Assembly: GCF_910592395.1 (NCBI RefSeq) | Contig: NC_088326.1 | Coordinates: 7,881,001-7,945,000 of the forward strand | Direction: 5' to 3' | Length of the DNA: 64,000 nt | Source of the DNA: Lineus longissimus | Taxonomy: Eukaryota > Nemertea > Pilidiophora > Heteronemertea > Lineidae | Part shown: piece by piece, positions 54,910 through 63,856 of the stretch | How positions within the stretch are numbered: the stretch's first letter is position 1 | Layout: each line of letters opens with the position of its first letter | Program-made: the position numbers and the translations under genes | The notes under the pieces: generated by a model | The model's input: the letters and a program-made list of their open reading frames with translations, nothing else | What the model was told of the DNA's origin: nothing | The model's database searches: none

Positions 54910-57900
54910 GACGCAAGGGCCCAACGCGCCGCGTAGCGGCAAAAAAGCGAAGCTGGCGAAACATTTATAACGGGTCACCGTCACTTATTATTGGACTTAT
55001 AGCGCATTTACGGGGTTGCAACTATTTTGCTTTATAGTGTCACCAGGAAAGAAAAGCATGCGACCTAACGCCGATCTATTTGTATAAAGTGATAATTGGA
55101 AGGTATATAGTAGGAAATATCAATAAAATAATCATTCCATGTCGTCTTTTGAGGGCATTTTTGATTGTAAAAAATATATGTGTACGTCACCGTAGTCTCT
55201 GCAATGATAATTTTATCAGAGCAGTCTCGCGCAAGTAGAAGTTCTTTACCTATTACTTCTTCACTTATTAGTCTCAACGTCTGGTGCAAAGCCAGACGTT
55301 TTCCATTACGATTTCACTACGATGTTTGACAAGAAGGAGCAGTGCGCGAGATATGCTAATGAGCAGACTTCCCTCGCTTGAGTTTCTGAAGAATGTTCCA
55401 TATCGCGCTAAGCTCATCACTACTGATTATGACAGGCGTGCAGCGGTAGGTATCTGCTCCCCAACTTCTACCCTAATACGGTACAATAAGTTACCATTTG
55501 ATGGGAATGGGACAATGCCCTCGCTGTGTATGGAGTCATAGGGATAAGAAGACAATATTCATTAGTGTTGGTACAAGTGATTTTGCCCAAAAAGCATGCG
55601 CATTCGAAAAACAAAATATGCAAGGTATCACGTACATCATACTACATGACCATGACGACGTGCAGAAAGTGCACTGGCCAGTGCATACCCTATGGCTATG
55701 TACTAGTAAACATGGTAGGCCTAAACATGAACAACATCATTATTCATCGGCAGTTCATTTTACTCCGAGCTTTTCCTGAAACATATAGCCATGATGATTA
55801 CTGCAGATTAGGCCTACCATGTACCATGACCAATAACAGCACTAGATCATGTGGATGTCAACAAGTTCACATGAACCGTATAATCCCGCATAGCGCATGT
55901 GGGGCATGCGTCTAAACCAAAGCCCCAAAATCACTTGTTTTGGTCTATTTCAGTTTCACTTGTGTTTCCCCCGTCTCCCAGTCCATAATACATTTACAAT
56001 TACAGTTTACAATCCCCGATCATGGCCCAACAAAAGGTCATCGGTTGACTAAAGGAACACAACTGTTCAATGGATTTATAGTTGAATGCGATCAAACTAC
56101 GTCTTTTCAATCGTGGATTGTAAATTTAACCCCATGGGCCTAGGGAAGGCCATATAACAATACTTTCGACACAGTTATTATCTCCGGTGCCTCCACCATG
56201 TTACACACAGTGCTCACTGCTGATTCTAAAATGCGCCACCTAGTCAAAACAGGACATATGTTCTTCTAGGAATAGATCTCTTTCCAATATTTCGTCATTC
56301 CACTATCGTCATCACCTCATCATACTTTCATTGACATTACAGGCACACATCCACAGAGCACTCTTCAAATCATCTACACAGTGGTTATCCAACTAGGATT
56401 ATAAAGGTAATTTCTTAGCCCCGCACAGTGGGTTTCAGTCTTGATAAAGGGGCACTATTGCTAGCAGCTAGGTAGGCAAGATAAAGTTAGACGAAGTAGC
56501 CGATAGGGGTCTCTCACCCCTCAAAGTCGGTCACAACTATTCAAGCTTGTACAAGGAATACATGCAGCGCTGACTCTAACAAGACCCAATGGGAATGTCG
56601 CACAGTCATCTGTCAAAAACAAGACCTATGTTGCAGTATGATCTCTTGCCAATATTTAATAATTGCACTATCGTCATCACCTCATCATACTTCATTGACA
56701 TTACAGGCACACATTGACATTGACCACTGTTGCAGTCAACGACACAGTCGCTATCCAAGTAGCATTATAGAGGTAATTATCATTATTATACCTCATAGCA
56801 TGTGAACCAATCACGTCGCGTCCTTTGCGATCACGGCAAAGCCTCATGGAATAATGTCTTTCACCGTTGAATAATTTTTCATATTCCATGCCTACAAGTA
56901 CAACTTCAATTTCTTCATATTCCATGGCTAGAAGTTCAATACTAATATAATATCCAAGATAAAGTTACAAGAAGTAGTCAATAGGGGTCTCTCACCTCTC
57001 ACTGTATGTCCACACTATTCACGCTTGTACGAGGAATACATTCAATGCTGAATCTAACAACACCCAGTGCCCTTACTCTGTATATTAGTCACTGGAAGAT
57101 GGCCCATTTCACTCCTTGCTTCTACTTCGCCTATAGTCTCATTGCAAACGCCTCAGTTCTATGATATCACATTCACTTTCAGATGTCATGCAACGCAACA
57201 ACTGTGCTATCTGCCATCGCACATCAACGAAGAAGTGCAGCCGCCCACATTCCACCTCACGTCTGTCCGACCAGCTGCAATCCTCGAGGACGCCCCACTG
57301 TACCACGATTTCACTACGATGTTTGACAAGAAGGAGCAGTGCGCGAGATAGGCTAATGAGCAGACTTCCCTCGCTTGAGTTTCGGAAGAATGTTCCATAT
57401 CGCGCTTAGCTGACCACTGCTGACCATGACAGGCGTGCATTGGACTGGTACAGGTTGGAACTTAACATTGAATATGCTGGTGGTGACGCTTTCTGATGAG
57501 AAGTTGGTCGTGACTGATGCAGTATCCTTGGACTTGTCCACAGCATCGTTCAATCATTGCTCTCTGAGCTGCCTTGATTCTGTACTTACCCAAATACTAA
57601 GACCAAATGCCTGTTGACTGTGCTTTAAGAGAGACTGGCGCCATGCCTAGAGATATGACTGACCCCTATTGGCAAATTTGTATGACTTTATCTTGCCTAC
57701 CTAGCTGCTGCCTATAGTCTCCCTTTAACTGCGGAACACTTCAAAGTCGATAAAATGCCATGTTCCACCTTTTAATGTGTTCAGACCGCCATTTTCAAAA
57801 TAATCAAGTCAGGACACTGCCTTCTAGTCTCATAATAAATTTTGCTTTCCTCAATAATAACATTTCTTCTTCTTCAATGCTTTCATCATTCCAAACTTCT

Positions 57901-58070
57901 CCTCCACTGACTTTTACAGGGGTACAGTCATGGCAATCAAAACCCAAATACTGAGACCAAATGCCTGTTGACTGTGCTTTAAGAGAGACTGGCGCCATGC
58001 CTAGTCTCTCTTAAAGCACAGTCAACAGACACCAACCCCCTCAGACTCAGAAACCACAAACGCCCAACCC
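54910..58070. other. Repeat-rich insert inside the Polinton with no recognisable gene
   Basis: The insert separates the ATPase block from the capsid block. It contains a direct repeat of about 135 bp (about 55308-55446 and 57303-57432, marked by TTTGACAAGAAGGAGCAGTG), a second pair at 56282-56360 and 56648-56720, a third at 56480-56600 and 56959-57070, and an inverted copy (57655-57715) of the segment at 56459-56510. A 60-bp module (AGACCAAATGCCTGTTGACT) occurs at about 57599 and 57952 and is then partly inverted at 58004-58026. Small palindromes are GCCGCGTAGCGGC (54928-54940) and AACGTCTGG/CCAGACGTT (55276-55300). The ORFs are short and lack domains. Confidence 0.65.
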
Positions 58071-58428
58071 TTCCTGCTACCTTAATACTTCTGGGTTGGT
58101 AGTAATCACTTAATTGTGGTCGCTGAGGTAGTACAATAGTTCTTTCTGGATGTAAATGATTGTAAACAGTAAGTGCTGAATCAGTATTGTTAAAATCAAT
58201 AGAAGCGTCTCTTTCTCTCTTTAATTCAAGATTAACGAAGTCAATGGTACTTTTCCTATGCTCCTCCCATTCGGTTGAAGCTTTTTGTAATTGCTCCTGA
58301 GCCAAATCATGTCTTTTCACTTCAGTCTCATAGCCATTCTTGTCTAGTTTTTTAAAAAGGTAACCGGATCCAGTGAATGCTAACCCATTGATTATTGCAG
58401 ATCCAAATAACATGCCAATGCCAGCCAT
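57979..58428 (-). CDS. Polinton conserved small virion-type protein, C-terminus replaced by insert
   Basis: The protein has 149 residues with a TAAATG start. A hydrophobic N-terminus (GMLFGSAIINGLAFTGSGYL) is followed by a coiled coil (KKLDKNGYETEVKRHDLAQE, then EQLQKASTEWEEHRK) and an LSDYYQP segment, a pattern I recognise from several Polintons. After about residue 112 (at about nt 58085) the sequence becomes unlike such proteins, and its last bases (57979-58026) belong to the inverted repeat of the neighbouring insert. The tail is therefore probably artificial. Confidence 0.75.
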   Translation of the reverse strand: MAGIGMLFGSAIINGLAFTGSGYLFKKLDKNGYETEVKRHDLAQEQLQKASTEWEEHRKSTIDFVNLELKRERDASIDFNNTDSALTVYNHLHPERTIVLPQRPQLSDYYQPRSIKVAGRVGRLWFLSLRGLVSVDCALRETRHGASLS

Positions 58429-58450
58429 TTAATTCCAATGAATTTTAATT

Positions 58451-59218
58451 TCAATGATGTGTCCCTGAGAGCATAGCTCGAGTTAATACCAATTGGTAAT
58501 GTACATTATGACCATTAAGATCGATGATTTCACCTTTTTCATCAGTTAAGCGAATATTCAGCTTATTGAATCTTGGTTTACAGGGAATTGCTATTGGTTT
58601 CTCAAATGTGTATGCTATTAAATCCCCAAAATTAGCTTCCTTTATTGGTCTTGTGGTTAGCACATCAGATGCTTCACCATTACTTAATACACTATTAGAT
58701 TCGATTATGTCACAGTGAAAAACAAAATGGTTAATTGGTCTAAAATTGATGGGTTTCTCGCTTACAACATCATCCTTACTTTTATTGTCTAAAGGATAAG
58801 GCCATTCTGATTTCATGCCAAATAATTCATTACTTTTACCAAGAAAATAGATCTGATAATGCGCCTCATTTTTTCTCTTTAGGAAGTGTAAGATGGCCTT
58901 ACCTGTTGGTTCTTCAAGGTCAAATCTGACAGCACCTCTACTCATACTATTTTCTTTCAACTTATCCGCAAATACTTTTGAAAAGCTCTGTAGGTCATAG
59001 AGACCATCTGGTAGCGTAATCTCTGCCACATCAAAACCCTTAACTTTGATTCGGTTATTCTCCCTGGCTGCACTTATGTTGTAGAATGTACAAGGTATTA
59101 CTGCAAAAGTTAAAGTGATGCTACATGCATCCTGAATTTCAGTCTTGAGATTGACTGTTAAATCACTTGAACTCTGATCTGGATAGTCACTTGAATCTAT
59201 GTTCATTACAGTAATCAT
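58451..59218 (-). CDS. Minor capsid protein (penton-type, single jelly roll)
   Basis: The protein has 255 residues with the start context TAAATG. It begins MITVMNIDSSDYPDQSSSDL, a typical minor capsid opening, and ends with beta-strand motif NIRLTDEKGEIIDLNGHNV. It lies next to the major capsid gene on the same strand, as usual in Polintons. The last residues (RAMLSGTHH) are from a double-hairpin repeat (about 58461-58482), so the native C-terminus was altered or extended. It would form the vertices of an icosahedral capsid. Confidence 0.9.
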   Translation of the reverse strand: MITVMNIDSSDYPDQSSSDLTVNLKTEIQDACSITLTFAVIPCTFYNISAARENNRIKVKGFDVAEITLPDGLYDLQSFSKVFADKLKENSMSRGAVRFDLEEPTGKAILHFLKRKNEAHYQIYFLGKSNELFGMKSEWPYPLDNKSKDDVVSEKPINFRPINHFVFHCDIIESNSVLSNGEASDVLTTRPIKEANFGDLIAYTFEKPIAIPCKPRFNKLNIRLTDEKGEIIDLNGHNVHYQLVLTRAMLSGTHH

Positions 59219-59275
59219 TTACTTAAGCAAATTTTCGTTTTCAAATTTACCTTTTATCAAATAAGTAAATTATTC

Positions 59276-59512
59276 TTACTTCATAATATTTCTGGGTAGG
59301 ATTCCTTGATCGTAAAGGTACTCTAATGTTCCATTACTAATAGCTACAGTTCCTCCCAGTTTAAGAATTTCCTCTAGGTCGGCCTGACTTGGGGGACCAA
59401 TATTGATTCTCAAGAACCTTTTCAGTAACATAGAGTAACCAATTGTTGTTGATGCCAACAGTAAACTTTGATACAGTGTATTTATGATATCTTTCTTTCC
59501 TGGTGTATCCAT
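59276..59512 (-). CDS. Polinton small conserved membrane protein
   Basis: The protein has 78 residues with a TAAATG start. It has a hydrophobic N-terminal helix (TLYQSLLLASTTIGYSMLLK, about 12-31) and a C-terminal DLEEILKLGGTVAISNGTLE stretch, then LPRNIMK. Proteins of this size and pattern accompany capsid genes in many Polintons in my recollection. The function is unknown, and a virion membrane or scaffold component is possible. Confidence 0.8.
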   Translation of the reverse strand: MDTPGKKDIINTLYQSLLLASTTIGYSMLLKRFLRINIGPPSQADLEEILKLGGTVAISNGTLEYLYDQGILPRNIMK

Positions 59513-59591
59513 TTAATTACTTAGAAAATCACTAGTAAAACTCATTTATCTAGTATTCAGTGTTGGAGCGAACTTTTGTTCTTGCAGCACC

Positions 59592-60848
59592 TCAGTGCTG
59601 GAGTGAAGCAATCTGAGAATTCTGAATGTTAACCTGGGCGTCAGAAACCACGAATATGTGCATTTTGTATGGTCCCTTTCCAGATTTCTTTGTAATAGAT
59701 AATTGAATACCATCTTTTGTGTTCTGGAGCTTCTTTCCTGATCCGTGAAGGCGATTATCCTCAGAAGTTCTCAGGTCCAACCATAAACCATAGTGATTAG
59801 AATCACCATAGTATTTCTCCATGGTCATGTTACAGTCATGAGTTTTCTTCAAATCTTCAGACATAAAATGTTTCTTGATCTCCTCCCATTGATCCATCAT
59901 TCTCATTCCTTCTGGGAACACCTGATTGGCAACACCCTCTATTGTGATCTGCACTTTACTTATGTTAGGGTTTTCAAACTTCTCTGAATCTCTAGCTCCA
60001 TCTACATAGTCAGACACAAATAGTAATAATAATCCTTTAATAGACATTCTTGGAAAGTTGATGTTCTCATTAATTAGTGTTTCATTAGCAGTAACATTGA
60101 CTGTCTTAAAATGGTCTACCCAATCATAAAATATTGAGAATCCAGAATTGTACTTGTTACTCAATTGACTAGCAATCATTTTGTTGGTTACGGTATCATA
60201 TTCAAAACAAATATTCTCTAGTTTGTAGCCCATGCTAGCTGTGTTTGTGGTGACTATGATTTCCTCCTTTGGTGCTAAAGTTATTTCAATAATCACATCT
60301 TCTTGAATTGGAAACTTGTAAAATGGAGCATGATGATGGAATAGTTCAAAATCTAATGGTATTTTGTACTTCTTGTCAAACACTTTCTTTAAAGTCTTTT
60401 CATTAGCTGTTTCTCCAGTGACATCAGCTTCAGCGACTCCTGATCTTAATTCTCTAAGATTTTTTGACTGAATACCCTGAAAAACTCTATCATTTCTTTC
60501 TTCTTCTGTAAACCACAGATCTTTAAATGTAGAATAATGACTGTATTCGTCAAGGTCAAATATCTGCTCTGTTCCCCACTTAACCACCATCTTTGAGATT
60601 AGGTTTCTACCAAGATTATTTACAACACTATTTTTAGAATCACCAGAAATGGTTACATCAGCAGACAGATAAAGAGATTTAGGTACAAAGAATGTATTCT
60701 CTCGCAATGCCGGTATTCTAACATACAAAGTTTCTTTGGGGTTAGCAGATGATGGGTTATGAGTAATGATATGATGCTGCCTCTCAGCTTTTAAACCAAG
60801 TGGAATCTTATGTGCCCTTTCGGTATTTAATAAATATCCTGTTGCCAT
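59592..60848 (-). CDS. Major capsid protein (double jelly roll)
   Basis: The protein has 418 residues, uninterrupted, and is the first gene inside the right TIR. It begins MATGYLLNTERAHKIPLGLK. The C-terminal part carries LDLRTSEDNRLHGSGKKLQN, then DGIQLSI and FVVSDAQVNIQN, which I recognise from Polinton major capsid proteins (adenovirus hexon and virophage capsid fold). No double-hairpin repeat interrupts it, unlike many neighbours. It would form the trimeric capsomers of the virion. Confidence 0.95.
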   Translation of the reverse strand: MATGYLLNTERAHKIPLGLKAERQHHIITHNPSSANPKETLYVRIPALRENTFFVPKSLYLSADVTISGDSKNSVVNNLGRNLISKMVVKWGTEQIFDLDEYSHYSTFKDLWFTEEERNDRVFQGIQSKNLRELRSGVAEADVTGETANEKTLKKVFDKKYKIPLDFELFHHHAPFYKFPIQEDVIIEITLAPKEEIIVTTNTASMGYKLENICFEYDTVTNKMIASQLSNKYNSGFSIFYDWVDHFKTVNVTANETLINENINFPRMSIKGLLLLFVSDYVDGARDSEKFENPNISKVQITIEGVANQVFPEGMRMMDQWEEIKKHFMSEDLKKTHDCNMTMEKYYGDSNHYGLWLDLRTSEDNRLHGSGKKLQNTKDGIQLSITKKSGKGPYKMHIFVVSDAQVNIQNSQIASLQH

Positions 60849-60978
60849 TTTCTATTTATTTACTAGTAAAATTATGTACATGCAGTGAACAGTGCCAACA
60901 TCATATATCAGGTAAAATGCACGGAAAAAAGCTATTGACGTGTACTTTCTGTTGGAATACAGTAAGTCATGATTACAT

Positions 60979-61177
60979 TAACCCATTGAACTCTAGTATT
61001 CCCTTACCATTTCACTGCAACGCTTCACTGACCATTTCATGAATGATAGAATATATGTATTGTGGTGTCTGGTTCTTAGGGGTTTCTAAGCTAATTTGAG
61101 ACAAAAAGGCCTGTAAGGGCTTTTGTTAAAATAGCTTAGAATTACCTAGATTCCTACCACCACAATACATATATTCT
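60979..61177 (-). repeat. Polinton right terminal inverted repeat
   Basis: This is the inverse of 39483-39698 and ends ATATATTCT before the target duplication. The outer 130 bp (61048-61177) has the same internal palindrome as the left TIR. Confidence 0.95.
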
Positions 61178-61183
61178 CGTATC
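61178..61183. other. Target site duplication, right copy (CGTATC)
   Basis: It is identical to 39477-39482. Six bp is the standard Polinton duplication length. Confidence 0.95.
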
Positions 61184-61803
61184 ATACCCAAAAACATTCA
61201 CAAGTGCAATGTTTCATGCCAGAAAGTTCCACAACATGACATGCACCAAACTTCTTGCAATTATGAAGTCAGTGCATACAGCACATTCCAGTGCCCAAAT
61301 GCAGCAGGGACAAAATCACATCAATGCATCCTTCTTCTCGTCAACCACAACTGTCCGATATTCCACGTCATTTCTATCTGAATGTGAGTACAAACAGAAC
61401 CAATCAACTTGTATCCGCTTCATCCATTTAACATCTGCAGCACAATGTGAGAGGACGCATTGCCTTCATAAGCAATGCATCCTCTCACCTCTCACCTCCA
61501 AACCTCAAACTGTCCAAATAAAACTTTCCCTTTTTACAAACTCTACAACAAAACTGAATGTCAGTATACAGCTCCTAATCAACTCATATAACCTTAAATC
61601 ACTTTACATGTGCAGTATCGTGTGAGAGGTTCCACATCATTAAAGCCCTATGATCACCACAGGAGAAAAACCATCCACCATTGCCACCCCAAACCCACAA
61701 ATACAACCCTACAAGTCGAGAACACCCTCCATATGGCCAAACTCACTGCTCCTTACTAAATAAGCTCAAATAACCAAACCCAGCTTGTTCCGAAAACTCG
61801 GGG
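61184..61803. other. Unidentified inserted DNA, right flank of the Polinton
   Basis: This flank is not gypsy. It contains a hairpin with a 17-bp stem (GTGAGAGGACGCATTGC, loop, inverse; 61447-61488, one mismatch) and two more GTGAGAGG copies, including one at about 61620. The single ORF (61209-61625) shows no domain. It ends at ACTCGGGG, just before the gypsy codon TAT at 61804. Confidence 0.55.
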
Positions 61804-62088
61804 TATGCTCAGATTGAGAAAGAGATGCTTGCGGTTGTGTTTGCCCTGGAAAAATTCAACCAGTACACGTTTGGCCAATTTACAACCGTACTTAGTGACC
61901 ACAAACCTTTAGAAAGCATCCTAAAGAAGCCCCTAGTGAGAGCCCCGCGAAGGCTCCAAGGCATGATTTTGCGAGCGCAAAAGTATGATTTTGAAATCCA
62001 ATATCTAAGAGGAAAAGAGATGTTTATCGCTGACATGTTGTCGCGCTCCTACCTTCCCTGTGAGGACAGCACTCAGGTCGAATTTTAG
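61804..62088 (+). pseudogene. pol: Gypsy Pol, RNase H 3' part, ending in a nonsense codon
   Basis: The frame resumes with YAQIEKEMLAVVFALEKFN, then VLSDHKPLESI and MFIADMLSRSYLP. The RNase H residues E (IEKE), D (SDHKP) and D (IADMLSR) are visible. It ends with a TAG at 62086-62088 followed, in the same frame, by QINMVRFLP and the integrase, so the TAG is an in-frame nonsense codon in what should be continuous pol. Confidence 0.9.
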
Positions 62089-62097
62089 CAAATAAAC

Positions 62098-63435
62098 ATG
62101 GTGAGGTTTCTTCCCATCAGGTCTGAGAGGCTCGAAGAGCTTCGTGTTGAAACGGCAAATGACAGTGTTTTACAACGTTTACACCGAGTTGTGCTTAAGG
62201 GGTGGCCGGAGCGCAAGGAAAACTTGTCGCATGCTGTTGTGCCTTACTTTCATCTCCGAGATGAAATATCTTCGCAGAATGGACTTCTGTTCCGGGGTGA
62301 GCGTGTTATTGTGCCCACTAAACTCCGCAGCATGATGACAAAACTAGTTCACACGTCTCACCTTGGAGTTGAATCATGTTTGCGTCGTGCCAGAGAAGCG
62401 CTGTACTGGCCAAGGATGACCAGTGAACTGAAAGAAAACATTCAGTCTTGTGAGATATGTCGTGAATTTGAGAGCTGTCAGCAGAAAGAGACACTACAGA
62501 GTCACGAGTTGCCATCACGACCTTGGGAAAGGGTTGGATGTGATTTGTTCGAATGGGACAACAAAGACTATCTAATAACTGTAGACTATTTTAGCAATTT
62601 CTGGGAAATTGATAGACTTCGTTCTACTTCTAGTGCAGCAGTTATCCGAAAGCTCAAAGCGCATTTTGCACGCTATGGTTGTCCGGAAGAAGTTGTGAGT
62701 GACAACGGTGGACAATTTGTCTCTGCAGAATTTGCTAGTTTTGCTCTAAAATGGGATTTTGATCATGTCAAGATTAGCCCGCGTCACAGTCAGTCCAATG
62801 GTAAGGTGGAATCCGCTGTAAAAGCCGACAAAAGGACATTGCGCAAGGCTAAAAAGTCTGGCACTGACCAGTATCTTGCTGTGTTGGAGACGCGTAACAC
62901 TCCTACACAAGGTTTAGATTGCAGTCCCGCTCAGAGAATGTTCAATCGTAGAACACGTACATTGTTGCCCATGACGTCAACAATGTTGCAATGTAAACCA
63001 GTGGACTCCGCTATTCGTGAGAAAATGGCCGAAGGACAAGCCCGTCAGGCCAAGTATTACAACCGCGCAGCTAAAGATCTGACAAGGCTACAGGATGGAG
63101 ACGTTGTTCGGATGAAACCGTACAAAAAGGGAGACAATAGTTGGAAGAAGGGTGTCGTACAGTCAGGAGATGGAAATCGTTCTTACAAGGTCGAAACTGA
63201 TACGGGAGTTTTCTGTAGAAATCGAGTAGATCTGCGTAAAACGTCCGAAGCGCCGCTTAGTTTGTCACAACAGTTCGAAGAGATTCAGGATGATGTTATT
63301 CTGACACCGGAAATCGATGTGTCTCAGTCTAGTTCTGATAATTCCGAAAGTGTTGTGCCTGACCCTGTTGTAGAGCCTCGCCGCTCCACAAGAGTGAGGC
63401 AAAGACCCGCTAAGTTCCATGATTACATGATGTGA
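62098..63435 (+). pseudogene. pol: Gypsy Pol, integrase part
   Basis: The stretch has 445 codons in the same frame as the RNase H fragment. The HHCC zinc domain is HTSHLG ... CEICREFESC. The catalytic core has D in VGCDLFEW, D in VVSDNGGQFVS and E in SNGKVESAVK. The C-terminus is basic with PRRSTRVRQRPAKFHDYM, and no chromodomain is seen. The product would be the C-terminal part of Gag-Pol. It cannot be made here because of the upstream stop and the insertion. Confidence 0.93.
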
Positions 63436-63845
63436 GAAAATGAAGTGAAGTGCTAGTAACCTCTCCTTCATAAGAATGGTTTATGCTCTGAATACGAGAG
63501 TGTTAAAAGTGAAAGGTCCAAAGCATGAGACAATTTCGATGGTTTTCTGTTATAGACAATAGACAGAAACATTTATGCGCATTATTAACCAGTATTCATT
63601 ATTCATATGTACCGTACAGTTAGCACAATCATTGCTCATTCTTTTGTCCATGTGTATTTCAAAGTGTCATTCTGTTTGATATTTGTCACAGCCACAGTAT
63701 TTTTTTTGACAAGTTTAGTCAAGTTGTTCTGTTTCTTATTTGAGGTAGTAATCCAAGTTTAGATTATTATTAGTCTGCACAATAGGACTGTTTAGTTTTG
63801 TATGTGCAGTTTTATGTGTTTGATTTGATTTGGATGGTATCATTT

Positions 63846-63856
63846 AAGGGAAAGGA
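63846..63856 (+). other. Polypurine tract
   Basis: AAGGGAAAGGA lies directly before the 3' LTR (TGTTAC at 63857). It is the usual plus-strand primer site. Confidence 0.85.

Larger units (their letters stand above)
42903..58482. repeat. Dispersed double-hairpin repeat family, about 30 copies inside the Polinton
   Basis: The consensus has two adjacent hairpins: GGAC-TTC-GTCC, then TGA, then GAGC-ANA-GCTC, then GA. Copies, both orientations: 42903, 42979, 43010, 43039, 43953 (x4), 44212, 44421, 45070, 45433, 45464, 45516, 45621, 45651, 45685, 45711, 47427, 47487 (decayed), 48233, 49212, 49243, 50211, 50237, 50556, 50584, 50613, 50740 (half), 50762, 52187, 52298, 54787 (half) and 58461 (partial). 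None were seen in the gypsy or host sequence. Some diverged copies have paired changes that preserve the stems. Confidence 0.9.
39483..61177. mobile_element. Polinton/Maverick virus-like DNA transposon, 21,695 bp
   Basis: The boundaries are fixed by terminal inverted repeats starting AGAATATATG and by a perfect 6-bp target duplication, CGTATC (39477-39482 and 61178-61183), the size made by Polinton integrases. It encodes all core functions except a visible protease: protein-primed PolB, integrase, packaging ATPase, major and minor capsid proteins, plus accessory genes. Gene blocks run + from 39771 to 45607, - from 45711 to 46661, + for PolB, - from 50803 to 54145, + for the ATPase, and - from 58428 and 60848 for the capsid genes. 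Polintons are integrating relatives of adintoviruses and virophages, and the capsid genes imply virion formation. Confidence 0.97.

Noticed and set aside
57804-57998. 64-aa ORF (minus strand) with Cys residues in the insert
   Set aside because: It overlaps the duplicated 60-bp module and has no recognisable domain.
42903-58482. Hammerhead-type ribozyme in the double-hairpin repeat (CTGA...GA context)
   Set aside because: The CUGAUGAG and GAAA core elements are not both present and there is no third stem, so it does not meet the motif.
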